Assembly: GCA_950295325.1 (NCBI GenBank)
Contig: OX485803.1
Location: 46,451,554 to 46,515,553, forward strand
Reading direction: 5' to 3'
Length of the DNA stretch: 64,000 nucleotides
From: Polytrichum commune
Taxonomy: Eukaryota > Streptophyta > Polytrichopsida > Polytrichales > Polytrichaceae
Of this stretch, positions 25,265 to 38,046 are shown piece by piece. Each line of letters opens with the position of its first letter. Position 1 is the first letter of the stretch. The notes under the pieces are model-generated. The model made no database searches, was not told where the DNA came from, and saw only the letters and a program-made list of their open reading frames with translations. Both the position numbers and the translations under genes were made by a program.

Positions 25265-27790
25265 TGTCCTCCAATGCACTTCAGGGACTACACTCTTTAT
25301 CGTCTTTAATGTCACTTACTATTAGGAATCATTCATGAGTCACTATGTATTCAATTCGTGCAATTTGAGGTTGGCTTTGTGGTTCTTTACATTTCCTTGT
25401 GAATCATTTTTGTATCTATATGTTGAAACTGTAAGTGGTGCAAACTTGAGTGCACATGAAGAAAATGTATAATCAATGGAGTACTTTCAATTAGACTTCT
25501 GTTTTTCAGTTTCATGAAGCCTTAGGGTGCCATTGTGCATGTATATGTACATTGAGTACGTACCACCTTGACATCATGCATGCGGCAATAAAAGCATTGG
25601 GCACACTTCTTGCGTTCACTTTAAGCTTGTGTTGCCACAAAACAAAAACATTCATCACCACAGATGTTGTACGTTAATTCTTTGTGAAATTCGTGAGAGT
25701 GTTTATACACTGTTTGAAATTGATCTACAACGCTTACTGTTTTAACTATTCCATAGTTTCATCAGGGTTAAAATTGGCAGCCATGTCTTCTTTTCTATTG
25801 TAGATGGTGGACAACTCTTTTCGAGTCTAACTTAACCCTTAAATCCTATGCATCACTTACTTTCATATACTCTGGGTTTTCCTTTGTTGTGTTTAAGGGG
25901 ACAGGACGTTTAGTTGGACCTTTGTAAGTCATGAACCAATGCACTGGAAATCACTAATGCAATCTTCTTCAGGCAACATTTTTTTGCGTTTTTTTGGGAA
26001 GCATTTGTTTCTCTTCCAAGTGGCATTTTTTTTTTGATTTTTCTTTTTCTGGGCAGCATTTTGGCATGAAGATGATGTTTCGGCTGCGGTCCTCATACTT
26101 AAGTTGGGGACTTGGAGGTCGTTGCAACAAAGCAAACCATTTTTAAGATGCGCAACAACCACATGCCATTCTCTTGCAGAGAGTGATTGACTACTCATTG
26201 AAGCAAACAAGGGGTTATAATAGCTCTTTAATTTGTTGCAGGAGAAGAAGAAATCACAATCTGCATTTTCACACACTCATTTCACAAGTTTATCAGTTCC
26301 AAACAAGCATTATATGGGCCACATGCAGTACTTCATGACATCTTGACAGCACTCTTACCTCACCAGCTCAAATACCAGCTCTAAGAAGGATCCCACTTAG
26401 GACAGAAATAGTGAGTGCGGAAAACACAGAAACTTTCAACCTTCTTTGATGTCTCACTATAAATTCTAAGCAGCTCGGTAAATAATCAGTAGTGAAATTC
26501 AATATCTAGGGGGTTTGGATGGTAACTTTTGTTTTAGGAAATTTGCCTATAGAAATGACATTTGGACGTGCAAATCTTTCCAAATATAGACAATAATTGT
26601 ATCAAGGGAATCTTGTCCATGTCCTCTTTTCGAGCATGTTGCTTTTTTCCTTCTGAAATAAGAAATAATCAATTCATTAGAAGTATTAGAAGTGGTTTAG
26701 AAAATAAATGTTCTTAAGGGCAGAGTTGCCACACTAGGGTTCTTGCAACACTTTGACACTTGAAATATGTCAAGGCGTTGTGTGTGCAACTTAAGAGAAG
26801 TTTGATAACGCCCTTGTTCAAGAGGACTTTCTTGCACTACTAGTGCAATCACAAGTGTGCAATTACACTAGGGAATACTTCTAATTTGCCATGACATGGA
26901 TGCATTGTTTTTTTGTTTTTCTCCTTTTGCTAAATTATTTTTGGCTTTGGAGAGCTTTGGTATTGTTTTTCTCTAGTGTGTACACCTAAAAGGGCTATGA
27001 AAGTTAATGAAGTAAAGATAGATGTACAAAAGGGGTCCCTAAGGCTTGGAGGTAAAATTGACAATAGATGTGTTAGTTTCATCCACTTCACATTTTCATC
27101 CACCGTTTTCATATGGTTATAGTCCTCAATGACTACCATGTGTCTTCTTGGTAGGGCTTGCATTTGGGTCCTAGGTTCTTACAAACTAGAAGCTCTTGGA
27201 GCTCTCATGGGCTTCCTTTAGTTTATCTCTCTAGACATGAAATCATTTTCCCCCACCAAGCAGCCAATGGCAATATTGCTTTGTCCAGTCTATCAAACCT
27301 ACCACATAATTTGGCTAATGCTTGGAGAGACACACTACTTATTTGACACGCCAAAACGAGTTTGCCCCCAATAATCCAATATAAAATGTTAGTTCAAATC
27401 CCCAAACTACCTCCAGGCATGCACTAAAACATACCAAACATGAAAAGTGTTGTTACAAATCCACCAACTCCCAACCAAAAGTCATGTTGAGTTAGAGGAT
27501 AACATGAGGATGAGGCAATCGCAAATTTGAGCTCCAGTCTTCGTCTAGATTTTGCAGGGAAATACCCCTCACCTTGTAAAGTGGACATATGCTGGACTCA
27601 AAAGGATCCATGAAAGAGTCATCTTCTACTTGAAGCAGCGACTCCCTTGCTTTGCCAAATTCCAAGGTTATAGCTTAATTGAACACAATGGCTTGAAAAC
27701 CATGAATTTAACCATGAGCTCTAGGACCAACCATTTCCCTGTGAGTACATGACTACTTGTGTCTCCAGAAATCCAAAAGTAAGGTGATGT
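25265..27790. other. Intergenic sequence, no gene recognised
   Basis: Only short open frames without recognisable motifs occur here. Nothing in it resembles the flanking genes, and no terminal repeats were found. Confidence 0.5.
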
Positions 27791-27799
27791 ATGTTAATC

Positions 27800-28000
27800 A
27801 GACTAAAACATTTAAGTGGTGTGTGGTTAGGTGTGGATCCAAGAACAAAAATTAAAACGACATGTGCTTTAGAGAGATTAGCATAAAGTCCTTGAAATAC
27901 ATCAACCACTCTAAACTCTTGATACTCAGCACAATTGGAGAGACCTATTCCTGTAAATATCACCGCACGTGCACTTCCGATGATCATGAGTTTATCAAGG
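27800..28000 (+). repeat. Foldback-arm family repeat, plus orientation
   Basis: This is a diverged copy of the arm of the 51-kb foldback element. It has the ordered blocks GTGTGGTTAGGTGTGGATCC, AAGAACAAAAA, ACATGTGCTTTAGAGAGATTAG and a following CACAATTGGAGAGACC. A more diverged copy begins 1.2 kb further on. Confidence 0.6.
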
Positions 28001-28374
28001 GAGGTCCAATTTCCAATCCAATTTTCGCTAGTGGTTCAACATAGACTTGCTAATCCAACACAAGTTCTGATATGGAGATACGAATGGTAGAAGATGGTGC
28101 ACATGAGAAACATATCTTATGCCTACAGGCGAGGTTTTAGGGTTTCAAATCACAAGACTCTTGACCTGGGAGGCGTGTAGATTGCAAACGATGGACTCAC
28201 TGTCACATTCTTGGCAATCTTAACTCGGCAATCATAATTGGGTCCCTGGATAACATTGCGATTCTCTTGGAAACTTTCAATTTTGACCTGATCTTGAATG
28301 GTCATGTATCTGCTCACACATGGTGAGGTCAGAAGGCCTCAAATGGACACTTTTAGGCCGGTACCCAGTGTTCG

Positions 28375-28640
28375 AGATTGAAGCCCTCATATGAGATTCA
28401 TTTTCAAGGGCTCTCAAATTTCAGCCTTTCAGTTGAAGGGTTGGTTCAAATCCAAGATGTCAATCTAAGAATATAGAAATGAAATATAAAAATCATATTA
28501 AACTTGTGTATGGATTATATGGTGTATGTTTCTGGTGTAATGTGAAGAATTAAGAATCAACCATCTAACTCCATTTCTTGTAGTGACAATGCTTGTTGGT
28601 TCTTGTGATAGGCAAATTTTATTGACGACTTCAACTGACG
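28375..28640 (+). repeat. Dispersed repeat, second copy at 52.47-52.74 kb
   Basis: About 260 bases match the segment at 52472-52738 in the same orientation. Long shared blocks include GTGAAGAATTAAGAATCAAC and ATTTCTTGTAGTGACAATGC. The copies differ by scattered substitutions and small indels. No ends, coding frame or target duplications are evident. Confidence 0.75.
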
Positions 28641-29039
28641 TCTTCATTTTCAATTTGGGGTTGTGTTTTGAAGGGTTGTTTTGAGAGAGGTGTATTTTGA
28701 AGGGCCGAATCGCGTTTGAAGGGCATTAGTGACTGCAATCTTGAACAATGCCTGCACCGACTTCTTCGTAGGATGTGAAACATACAATTAGTGCAAGATG
28801 ACTAGCAAGTTCAAATGTGACCACACATTCTCAGATCCACACCTAACCATGCAGCACTCAAATATACGTGTATGTTTAGGATGAGTATCCAAATTAGGTC
28901 CACTTATGTTAATAAGAAACTACAAACCTTGGTCTTGCAACAACGCCTCGATCAACGTGCTCCTTTAATACTGTTGTCAAGGGTGGACCATCACCGATAA
29001 AGTAAATGTGCATAATTCGGTGCCTCATCTTATACAGGA

Positions 29040-29328
29040 ACCTATATTTTAAGTGGGGAATGGTTGGGTGTAGATTTAAGAACGGCCACCAACAAAACAT
29101 GTGTTGGAAAGAGACTGGACTTCGTGCTCAAATTGAAGTAACCATTCTAGACCCAGTAGTCAACATAATATTAGGACGACTTACATGATTATTCAAGAAC
29201 CCGAGAAATCTTCACTTTGAAGATGATTAGGATGTTGACATGAGCTCCGAAAACTGTTGAGGAACGTGGCTACAGGCACGATTGGGTGTTGCTAATCATC
29301 TTGCACTAACTGATGTTTCATATCCTAA
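29040..29328 (+). repeat. Foldback-arm family repeat, long copy
   Basis: This copy runs from TATATTTTAAGTGGGGAATGG through ACATGTGTTGGAAAGAGACTGG to a tail, TTTCATATCCTA, that is shared with the copy at 36.46-36.77 kb. The Tourist-like MITE at 29329 is inserted exactly at the end of that tail. Confidence 0.6.
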
Positions 29329-29722
29329 GGGCCACTTCACATGGGGTCCCAAGTCATGAGTCCCAAGTCACTTGAGGTCAATCCGTCCAATCTCAACCAT
29401 TGAGAGCATGGAAGTTGGGACTTACCACCACACACGAGGTCCCAAGTCCTAAGTCCCAAGCATGACATGCATGCCTACATGGCAACACTTCTTGGTGGTG
29501 AGGCTTGAGACTTGTAGCGAGAGTTGGGTCGAGCAAAAAGCTAGACCCAACTCTCCATACCAACCCTGCAAACACTTTTGCATAAAATAATGAAGATCCG
29601 ACTTTAATGGTAATTAACCATATTTCAATGGTGTCTTGAGGCTCAAAAATTGGGACTTTGCCAACATGACTTGGGACTTGGCCAACATGACTTGGGACTT
29701 GGGACCCAATGTGAACCAGCCC
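29329..29722. mobile_element. Tourist-like (PIF/Harbinger) MITE, 394 bp
   Basis: The left end GGGCCACTTCACATGGGGTC and the right end, read inverted as GGGCTGGTTCACATTGGGTC, form terminal inverted repeats. The element is flanked on both sides by TAA, the TWA-type 3-bp target duplication typical of PIF/Harbinger elements. There is no coding capacity. Internal ACTTGGGACTTGG-type words are repeated near both ends. A related copy with an insertion lies at about 44.35-44.95 kb. Confidence 0.8.
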
Positions 29723-29725
29723 TAA

Positions 29726-31156
29726 GAGAAGTGGGTGCAGAGAAAAAAGTGTCCGTTTTAAGATCCGCTTACGTTACACTCTGGCAATAACTAAGAACCC
29801 TTTTGTATGCGGGATGTGGACTAATGAACGAGGGGCGTCAACCAGGGGGAGGAACCGTCACCTTTCGCTCTTGATCAAGGAAGAGGTGACGAATCGTCGT
29901 AAGCTCCCTCTCTCCACCAGGATGCCTCTTTGTCACCTCCACCCACCGCCGATCGCCACCTCTCATGCAAGCCGCAGCCTCGGAGGATGTGTGTCTACAA
30001 TGGCGAACAAACGGTGTAGAAGAATTATCACCTATACGTGTATGTGTGGCGGGAAAGCTGGCGCCACGGATCTCCTGTGAGTCGGGTTGTTAAATAACGT
30101 TGGCCCGGTTCACATTATCGATGCGGAAAATGACACAGTAGCAGATGATAACAGTGGGAGTGGAAGAGGGTGATTCAAGTAGCGAGCAATAGCTGATCGT
30201 CGAGCCTGCAGCGTCATCGCAGGTACATGCTTTCCTCAATGAACCCCTCTCAGCGCCATGAAAAAAAATGCTTGGAAATGCTACGTTTAACCAAAGCGCT
30301 TTCAATTTCGGACGGGAAAGATGTAAGGGTGCAAAGAAGTTATGGGCTTTGCTGGAAGATAGTACAAAAGAAATCAGATGACCGGACAGCACTCACCATG
30401 ACATAATTTACAGATTCTGGACTTGCTAGGACTGAAGCGAATCCGACGCTTCAGGAACATGTGGCACTTCTTTTTTGAGTCTCCTGTCGTCAAAGTAATC
30501 ACACGACAAAAACTTATTCGGCTCTTTGTGGAATCGTGGTGGACTGCATCTATTGTGTCGACGAAGGACATGAGAGGCATGAGACGAAGTAGAGCGGGTT
30601 AAAGTTCGCTATGGATGGAGGGGAAATCTGAATTACGTGTTAAGGGCGCTGTCCATAGTTCCTGCACCACGGTGAATTGTGAATGTCAATATATCTAGTC
30701 CCTTCAAGTCTCCTGTGTAATATATCAGAGCGAAATTTTACTTGCACTCAAAGAAAATGAAGACAACAACTTCCCTCACCTACAAGTCATTCAAAGGGAA
30801 GTTTCCTGGCGTATACAATCCTTGCCCTTCTGCTGATTAGGTCTATGAAAGTCGCTGACTCTCACTCTGCTACTCTTGCATTTCATTGACAGTGGCAATT
30901 GTATGTCGTGGGTTTGGGGCTTTTGCTGTTGAGGGATTGGAACAGCCAGCTGGGAGAATCTTGCCATCCATTATATAATTGACTACTAGTTCCTGAACCT
31001 TGAGCCTGTGATATGACGCCATCAATCCACATTCATGAAAGATGCGACGAAGAGATGCGGATGCTCTTCTCAGGTGCGATTACGAAACAGAGGATGGGGC
31101 AGAGATGATATAGAGAAGCAATTTTAGCAGACGTCTTCTAAGGAGGAACTGAAGAG
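29726..31156 (+). promoter_or_regulatory. Upstream region of the RING E3 gene
   Basis: Sequence from about 29.78 to 30.6 kb is richer in CpG than its surroundings. Its open frames are short and overlap on both strands, with no protein motif. It precedes the RING gene start at 31157 and is the natural place for that gene's promoter and 5' UTR. An unrecognised small gene cannot be ruled out. Confidence 0.35.
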
Positions 31157-32075
31157 ATGTCTGCAAGTGGGATGGGAGGTCAATTGGGGCGCCAGGAGGC
31201 ACGGGAAATTCCACCAGAGCAAGCTCCCAATGCAGTTCATGAAGCCCTGGATCACTCTCATAATCAATCTTCTGCGGGATCCCGTGGGGCGGTGGACCTT
31301 AACCTTAATCTAGCACCGTTACCAGACCGTCCTGCCGGCCATCAGGTTGGTTTCATGTACACAATGCCGCCTGTGCAATCACCAAATTCACAAGATTCAC
31401 AGCTCAATAATCTCAACACAGCACACATCAATTATGGCCCGCCAACACGCATCCAACAGGGTGTTTCGAACGCTAGTAATATGATTGAAAGCATCCACCA
31501 AGATGACATCAACAGGTACAACCAGGACCGTCTTAACCTCCAAAGAAACCTTCTCTATTATCCTGGGCCGCTGCAGAGGGGCAACATTTTGTCAGCTAGG
31601 GCCAACCCTTACCAAATCCATCAATCGAATCTGGAACAGCTGCAATCCTTGCAACAACAACAACAACAAGAAAATGTTGTAACCATGCAATCTTACGGCT
31701 CGACGGACATGATGCAATATAATCAGCAGTTTAATCCCAATCTGAGTGCACCTGGGATTATGGAGAATCTGATGTACCCTAGTCGACGGATCCCGAATCA
31801 TGTCAGGCAGCAGAGGATGCGACGAAGGTCACGGGCGAACCGGGCACATGTCACACACATCAACACAGTCGCCGCGGATATGACCCTTGGTCATTCTGAT
31901 GCCGCCAACATTACTCCAGGTGAGATGAAATTTTGATTTGGTCCTTTTTGATGCGTAGCCCTGTGTACGTCTGCCAATCTATACAAGCTCTAATTCATGG
32001 GCCCATAGTGTAATTTCAGAGCTATACATGAGCACATCCTTTCTAAATCATCTCTACATTCAAGATCCACTCGTT

Positions 32076-32106
<31 letters not shown>

Positions 32107-34833
32107 GGAAGGGGTGCTGGTTTCCTTAAATTTGAAATAAGTGCTGTCAAAAACTTCTTGCGAATCCAACAAATTTGGAGGTTTGAAAACATTTCTTGAG
32201 CTGCACTCCAAGGGGATGAGATGCATGCCTGACATTAGGTATGTTGTCCCATGGCCATGACTTCCCTTTGTCAGCTGCAAAACTTATACTGAGCATGCCG
32301 CATGACGACTACAGGTACAATCCCGGAGAGTCCGGCTAGAGCCAATTTGGAAAACTCGCAGTCTGAAACTTATACCGGAGTCCGGCAAGAGCGCCGCCTG
32401 CAAGGGGTTTCGATCGCTATAGCAGAAGATACATGTCTCTCAATCGGTGAAAATTTTGAATGCAACATTTGCTTCCAGAAGGCAGACGAAGCGGTGGTGA
32501 CATGCTGCGGTCATCTTTTCTGCTGGCCATGCTTATACAGGTGGTTACATGTACATTCCTCACACAAGGAGTGTCCCGTTTGCAAAGGTGCGGTAGATCA
32601 TGAGTGCAGTATTACTCCAATCTATGGTCGAGAAAATGCATCGGCGAGAGCTCGAATGCACTGTACACTTGGAGCAGAGAGGATACCACCGCGGCCGCCA
32701 GCTCGAAGGGTGGAGAGTGCGCGGCAGTCGCGTGAGAGGGAAGAGAGGGAGAGAGAACGGGAAGTCCGAGACAGGGAAGAACTTCAGCAAAATGTTGCGT
32801 CTAACGTCGCTCAAGGTCAGCCAAATCAGGGTGGAACTAGTCCTACTGAGTCTCATGAGAATCTCATATTCGAACAAGGCGCTCCTAGGAACGATGGAGG
32901 AGGCAATAATATCCTTGTACAGCTTGATCAACGCGAACGAAGTGGAACAAGATCAGATTTCCGTGATCGGAATATGCCCAATTTCTCCATGGACCCTGGA
33001 GCATCAGACCTCGAGCAGCGAGATGACTCGACTCGTGCATATACATCGAATCGTCCCGGCGAGGACAACTATGCGAATATGTACGTGGATGGAAGGGAGG
33101 ATGGAACAATGTCATCAGCCAATAATTCGCGAGAACAGAGCAATGCATACATGACGACAGATCAAAGAGAAGTTAGAACTCAGAACATATTCCATGACCT
33201 TCCGACCGTTGAGGATGCACAACCTAATCTACTCAGAGGAGGAGCACCGCCGAATGCTGGTGGAGTCTTTGAATCCAGCTCCATATCTGCAACCTCTAGG
33301 GCACACCTCCTCCACCAGAGGATGGCGCAGAGACGTGAACAACTCCGCGCAGCGTTAGCCGCATCGAGAAATAATTATACCTCAAACCTGATAGATCATG
33401 CTGAGGGACGACAAGATGTGATGCAAGCTGCTGCTCTTCTCTCCCAAGAATGGGATGATCTTGTCGATATAAGCCGTGTTGCCATAAATCCTGTGCAGGT
33501 TCTACTCTCTCGCTTTCTCTCTCTGAAAAGCCTCTGTTGAGCTCCGTATTGTCAGAATTATATTCTAGTGAATATCTTATGCGTTATATTCGGTGGTAAC
33601 TAGAATAATTCGATTCATTCGAGTTTGATCCGGTACATCAGAAGCCTACGAACACCTTGTTAGAAGGTCGCACCTCTGTTTGCCAATTTCAAATAACACG
33701 AATGCACTGGATAACGGAGTAGGCTACACGTTTTTAGTGCAATCTAGCCGTACGAGCGCCATCGTCGTCGCTATACATATGCAGGTCTTGTGATAGTAGG
33801 GCCTGGGAATAATGGTGGAGCACAAGTGATGTAGAGTTATACATATTCTTCATTTTCTTTATGCATACACATTCCGTAGCCAACTATATTCTTAGAGAGT
33901 GCAATTGATTCTCAGGCCGCTGCCTGGCTAACAACGATGCATGCGCGGCTGGCTGACATGGAAACAAATAGTCACAGCTTTCGTCAGCAAGCACAAAACA
34001 CTCTTGCTGAACACAGTTCATCTCTCGGTCCTGCATTGCAAGGACTTCAAGAACAAACGAGAGATGCTACCAGAGATCAGCCCCTGGCAACCTCGCAGAC
34101 AGGGGAGCTTTTAACTGCAATGCATGCCCGTTTCAACAACATCCAAAGAATCATCGAAACGCTTCAACGTCCCTCGTTTGCCTTAACTGCAGATCCTTTT
34201 TCTTCTTTGGAGCCTTTGGATGTGGAGCAACCAGCATCTGGTGGGACTGGATCGCCCCAAGAAAGCTCTCAGCTACTGGATCAACGACCGTCAGAGGCAA
34301 CAGCTTTGAGTGAAGGATCAGCTCCGCAATTTAGCTACAACGGCCAGGATGGCGCAGATCTAATTCGGCATGGAGAGTCTACTACGCAGCAGCGATCTGT
34401 CCTTGGAAATGACGACTTCTCGTTTCGCAGAAGCGGTGACTATCCAAGCCTCGATAACAGTGGTGATACAGGAACGACTTTGCCTCTCTTGGCTCTCATC
34501 GAACAGCGTCGTGGCTCAGGTGGCGACGGTGATGAAAGCGGCTTACCTTTGCCTGAACGGCAAAACGAGGGGAATATCAGAGAGCAGCGCGGATCTGGAG
34601 CTGGTGACATTGTGCTAGAGATGAATCCAACTACAGAAAGCCCTGCCGCTCTGCAGGGCTCGGAGTGGCCGACCTCTACTCGCACGAGGTCGACGCCAGA
34701 AGACGACGAAGGGGATCATCGTGACAGGTCTGGTGATGAAACAGAGAACACCGTGAATATTGCCACTGGAGCTGTGGAGTCTGTTGCTGGAACGCGTGAC
34801 CGCAAACGCAGGCGGATGACAGACACAGTGTGA
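31157..34833 (+). CDS. MUSE1/2-like (RMA-related) RING-HC E3 ubiquitin ligase, 3 exons
   Basis: Exons 31157-31919, 32315-33498 and 33916-34833 join in phase to 954 codons. The RING-HC finger has all eight ligands (C304, C307, C319, H321, C324, C327, C341, C344) with the CCGHLFCWPCLYRWL core typical of RMA-type E3 ligases. It is followed by TPIYGR and RIPPRPPARRVES, a signature I associate with plant MUSE1/MUSE2-like proteins. Those E3s help turn over immune-signalling factors in Arabidopsis; the same role here is inference. Other seen features: a DLNLNL motif at residues 47-52, a poly-Gln run near residue 170, an Arg/Glu-rich helix after the RING, and a basic RDRKRRRM tail that could be a nuclear signal. 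No C-terminal membrane anchor is visible, unlike RMA1-type ligases. The protein is longer than most angiosperm relatives because of low-complexity flanks. Confidence 0.88.
32074..32108 (+). repeat. Homopolymer block T12-G23 in intron 1 of the RING gene
   Basis: Twelve T are followed directly by 23 G, then AAGGGG. On the transcript this is a long G-run that could form G-quadruplexes near the 3' end of the intron. It could also be an assembly or sequencing artefact, since such runs are hard to read. Confidence 0.9.
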
Positions 34834-36450
34834 TGCCCTCGCTCTCGTGGATACAAAAGTCTTTTGAACACAGCAAGAACCGCAGCAAGAAACTACAGAT
34901 AGAAACCACTGCGGAAATAGAGCGTTTGGCATTAATTAGCGAGTGATTTTGTGGTGTGAAAGTGTGATGCTAAAACATGGTGTGAAGAACATGCTAATGC
35001 TTTGGACACGAGTGGCCGTAGATGAACTTGAAAACCGCCGCGTCACTCAATTGAGGATTGTACAAGTTAGAATGCTTCGGTGGAGGAACGTCCTACTAAT
35101 TTCCTCCTGTGTTGTCTGACCTAGTTTCCATTCCCTTTCCTCAAAAGGTTTAGAGCCTTGCCATGTGTATCTATATATAGGAGTTGAGGTTTGGTTACTG
35201 CCTAATGGACCAATGTCAATATTAAGTGATTCATTCACTTACTAGAATGGAGCTCATTAGAAATTATTGATTCAATTTTTGTAGGAACAATACTTGACAC
35301 AATTCAATTTGGTAACCGGATTAGCATTTCGTACCTTAAAATACCTTAGGTTGCAATGTCAGCAGGCATTTTAAGTTTGCTTATTGTGCATAGATAGCAG
35401 ATGAGTTTTGGTATCATGATAAAGCAACATACCAAGATACACAAAAAAGTGACAAGGGAAAAATCATGTCACTTGCAATCAAGAAAAGAAAAGAAAAGAA
35501 AAAATAACGCCCGTATTTTAATACCGGCATGAATGCGAGCCCGTTAACCTTGTATTGATCATAGCGCACCATGATGCAATATAAGGTGTTATGCCTCTGT
35601 GGGGAGGTGGGCTCTGGTGTACTATTAGGTATATGTAATAATTTTAAGGCGGGGGGATGGGTGCTTGTTTGTTATCTAGTTTCCTTTTATTTAGGACCAA
35701 GTATGTGAGATATTTGATGGCATTTTGGTGTAAATGTTTCATAAGGAGTTTGATGTTTGACTTAGGGGATTTTAATTCGGTTAGTTTTTCAATGGAGTGT
35801 TCGTGGATGGCACCTCTAACTCCAGCTGTGATGGTAATGATAGGGTTGGTCTTCCATCCATTGTTTTGTATGGTGTTGATTAGTGGGTCATATTTCGTGT
35901 GTTTTCGGGTGATTGCTTGCTTGCAATCAACAGGATAAGGTCGACAACCCTTATTCGGTTACTTTTGTTATTAGGACACCTAGAGGCTAGGGTCGAATCA
36001 CCTATTCCATTAGGACCATGTGGAAACTAATAATTCTAGTGGAAATGTGGATGCCACAAGGTAGAATCAACATTTCCACTAGATTTTAGTGGGCACAATA
36101 GTCTACATGGAAACTAACCCTAAGTCTCCGCGACTTTGGTTATGGCATCACCAGGGAATTGATAATGCCATGACACATGTCCCTAGTTTTGAGTGCTAAA
36201 CTGAGGAGGAATTCATCTCAAAATGAGCGATTATGGCAGACTCTAAACACTGGTAATATGTCTGGGCCAACTTTTGGCTTCAAAATTTCATGGTTATTTC
36301 AATTTGAGAAATAAAGTTTCCGAAAATTTTGCAATCCTTCTGATTTTTATCTTCCTACATGGGAACAATTTGCTTATACTTCCTTATACTTCCAAATACC
36401 TCCTTATACTTCTCCAAATTTGGCATAGAATCTCTTTAGTGATCGGTTAT
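34834..36450. other. Intergenic sequence with an AAAAG microsatellite
   Basis: The 3' flank of the RING gene is followed by AT-rich sequence without a recognisable gene. A pentamer run of AAAAG, about five units, lies at about 35480-35506. Short plus-strand frames at 35.66-35.94 kb have no motif. Confidence 0.5.
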
Positions 36451-36454
36451 GGGC

Positions 36455-36770
36455 GCCTCTACTCTATATTTGATTGGTATCTGGCTTGGGGTGGCTCCAA
36501 GAATGGATACCCAAAAAGACATGTGTTTAAAAGAGATTAGACCAAATGCTCAATATATGATAACCATTTTGAACTCAATAAGTACCACTATTCATGGGAC
36601 CTATATGGTCATTTAATTACCACATAAATTGTCACTTTGATAATGAATAAGATATTCATATGAGCTCCAAAAATTAAGAGGGAAGTAGCTTTGGCCCTGA
36701 TTGGACTTGCTAACCATCTTGTGCTTATCGCATGTTTCATATCCTAGGAACAGGGGGTTAGGAAACAAAA
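36455..36770 (+). repeat. Foldback-arm family repeat, long copy
   Basis: The copy starts near CTATATTTGATTGGTATCTGG, continues with GACATGTGTTTAAAAGAGAT and ends in CGCATGTTTCATATCCTAGG. It has the same order and length as the copy at 29.04-29.33 kb. Confidence 0.65.
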
Positions 36771-36774
36771 GTAA

Positions 36775-38046
36775 CTATTTAAGACCCATCTACCTTAGAT
36801 GTAACCCAATACATTATTTCAATTAATACATGTCACTATTTAGAGTCAGACTTATGGTGACACTTATGATGAAGTCATAAATCATCAATGTAACCTAGCA
36901 TACAACTCAACATAGGGTAAGTGAGACTATACATGCGACACTAAATACCATAAACAGTGTAGTGTTTCAATGCATCAATGTATCATGACCAGGGCAAGCA
37001 TCTAGAGGATATGCGGATATATCCTTTACAAGTGGCCATAGACTCATAGGTTTGGTGTTGGTGTTATGTGACCTATCTTGTTGCTCAATGGCCGTCAATT
37101 TTATGTTGGAACGTGAGGCCTTCTTTCTGTTGGCCCTAAACGGAGTTCAAAGTGAGGATGACGGACAGCATAAATCCGTAAAATCCTATTGTTGCAAATC
37201 CCTGATGGAGTTGTACTCGACAGGCTACTGATCTGTCACAACTTTTGTAAGGAGCTGGATGTACATAACATTGTGGAACCTCATTGTAACTGAGAAATTG
37301 GGCACCAATGCTGCCAGCAAAGAGGACACACCTCATGTGGATTCCTGTTGCATACTTGCACAAGTGGTGGTTGCTCACCATTGCAGCTCCACAATATGCT
37401 TGATTTGTTCAATACGAAACAAGCTAATCAGAGCTGAATTATTTACAAGGGAGCAAATCATTCTTAGTGTTCTACGTGACACCTTAGCAGGGTAAATTAG
37501 TGGAACTACCTGCCGCCTAGCTAGAGTAAGGACATAAATGAACAGCTGGAAGCTTACTGGCAGAGAGAAGAATGAAATAATTAATGAATTGCACATGACT
37601 GTCATACAAGCTATGGCAAAGGAACGAACTGATCAGGCTATATAGGAGGCTATTGTGTGCACCGAGCTTGGAATCCATACTCACGACCCACCAAACCAAC
37701 AACACATGTTCTGTTAAGTTGGGGTTTCTTTATACAAGACCAGTGTGGTCACCCCTAGTTACAAAATCAAGGATCTGCACATACAATTTACTGGTCAAAC
37801 ATACAGTAAGTATATATGTGACCTTTGAAAGCTGATCAGGAATTCTGTAAGACACTGCCACAAGTAGAGTCTAGCCCTAGTGGCCCTCTAGTGACCCTCT
37901 AGATTTACATTACATGAGCCTCTAGTGACCTTTCACACATGAAATAAAAGTGCACATAATCCCCCTCTTTCTAGAGGCTAGCAGCTTTCTCAGTGCGCCA
38001 TAGACACAGTACTGGCGCTTATGTGGTCACTCTAGTTAGTCAGACG
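36775..38046. other. Intergenic sequence, no gene recognised
   Basis: Only short open frames occur here. A segment at about 36885-36960 (AATCATCAATGTAACCTA and following) recurs in diverged form at about 43827-43915, so at least part of this region is repetitive. Confidence 0.45.

Noticed and set aside
29814-30080. Possible small plus-strand gene in the CpG-richer region
   Set aside because: No conserved motif and no clear splice pattern; the composition is better explained by a promoter region. Left as upstream sequence.
32560-33154. Overlapping frames on both strands in the RING gene's second exon
   Set aside because: The main frame carries the RING finger and joins in phase to both neighbouring exons; the others lack motifs.
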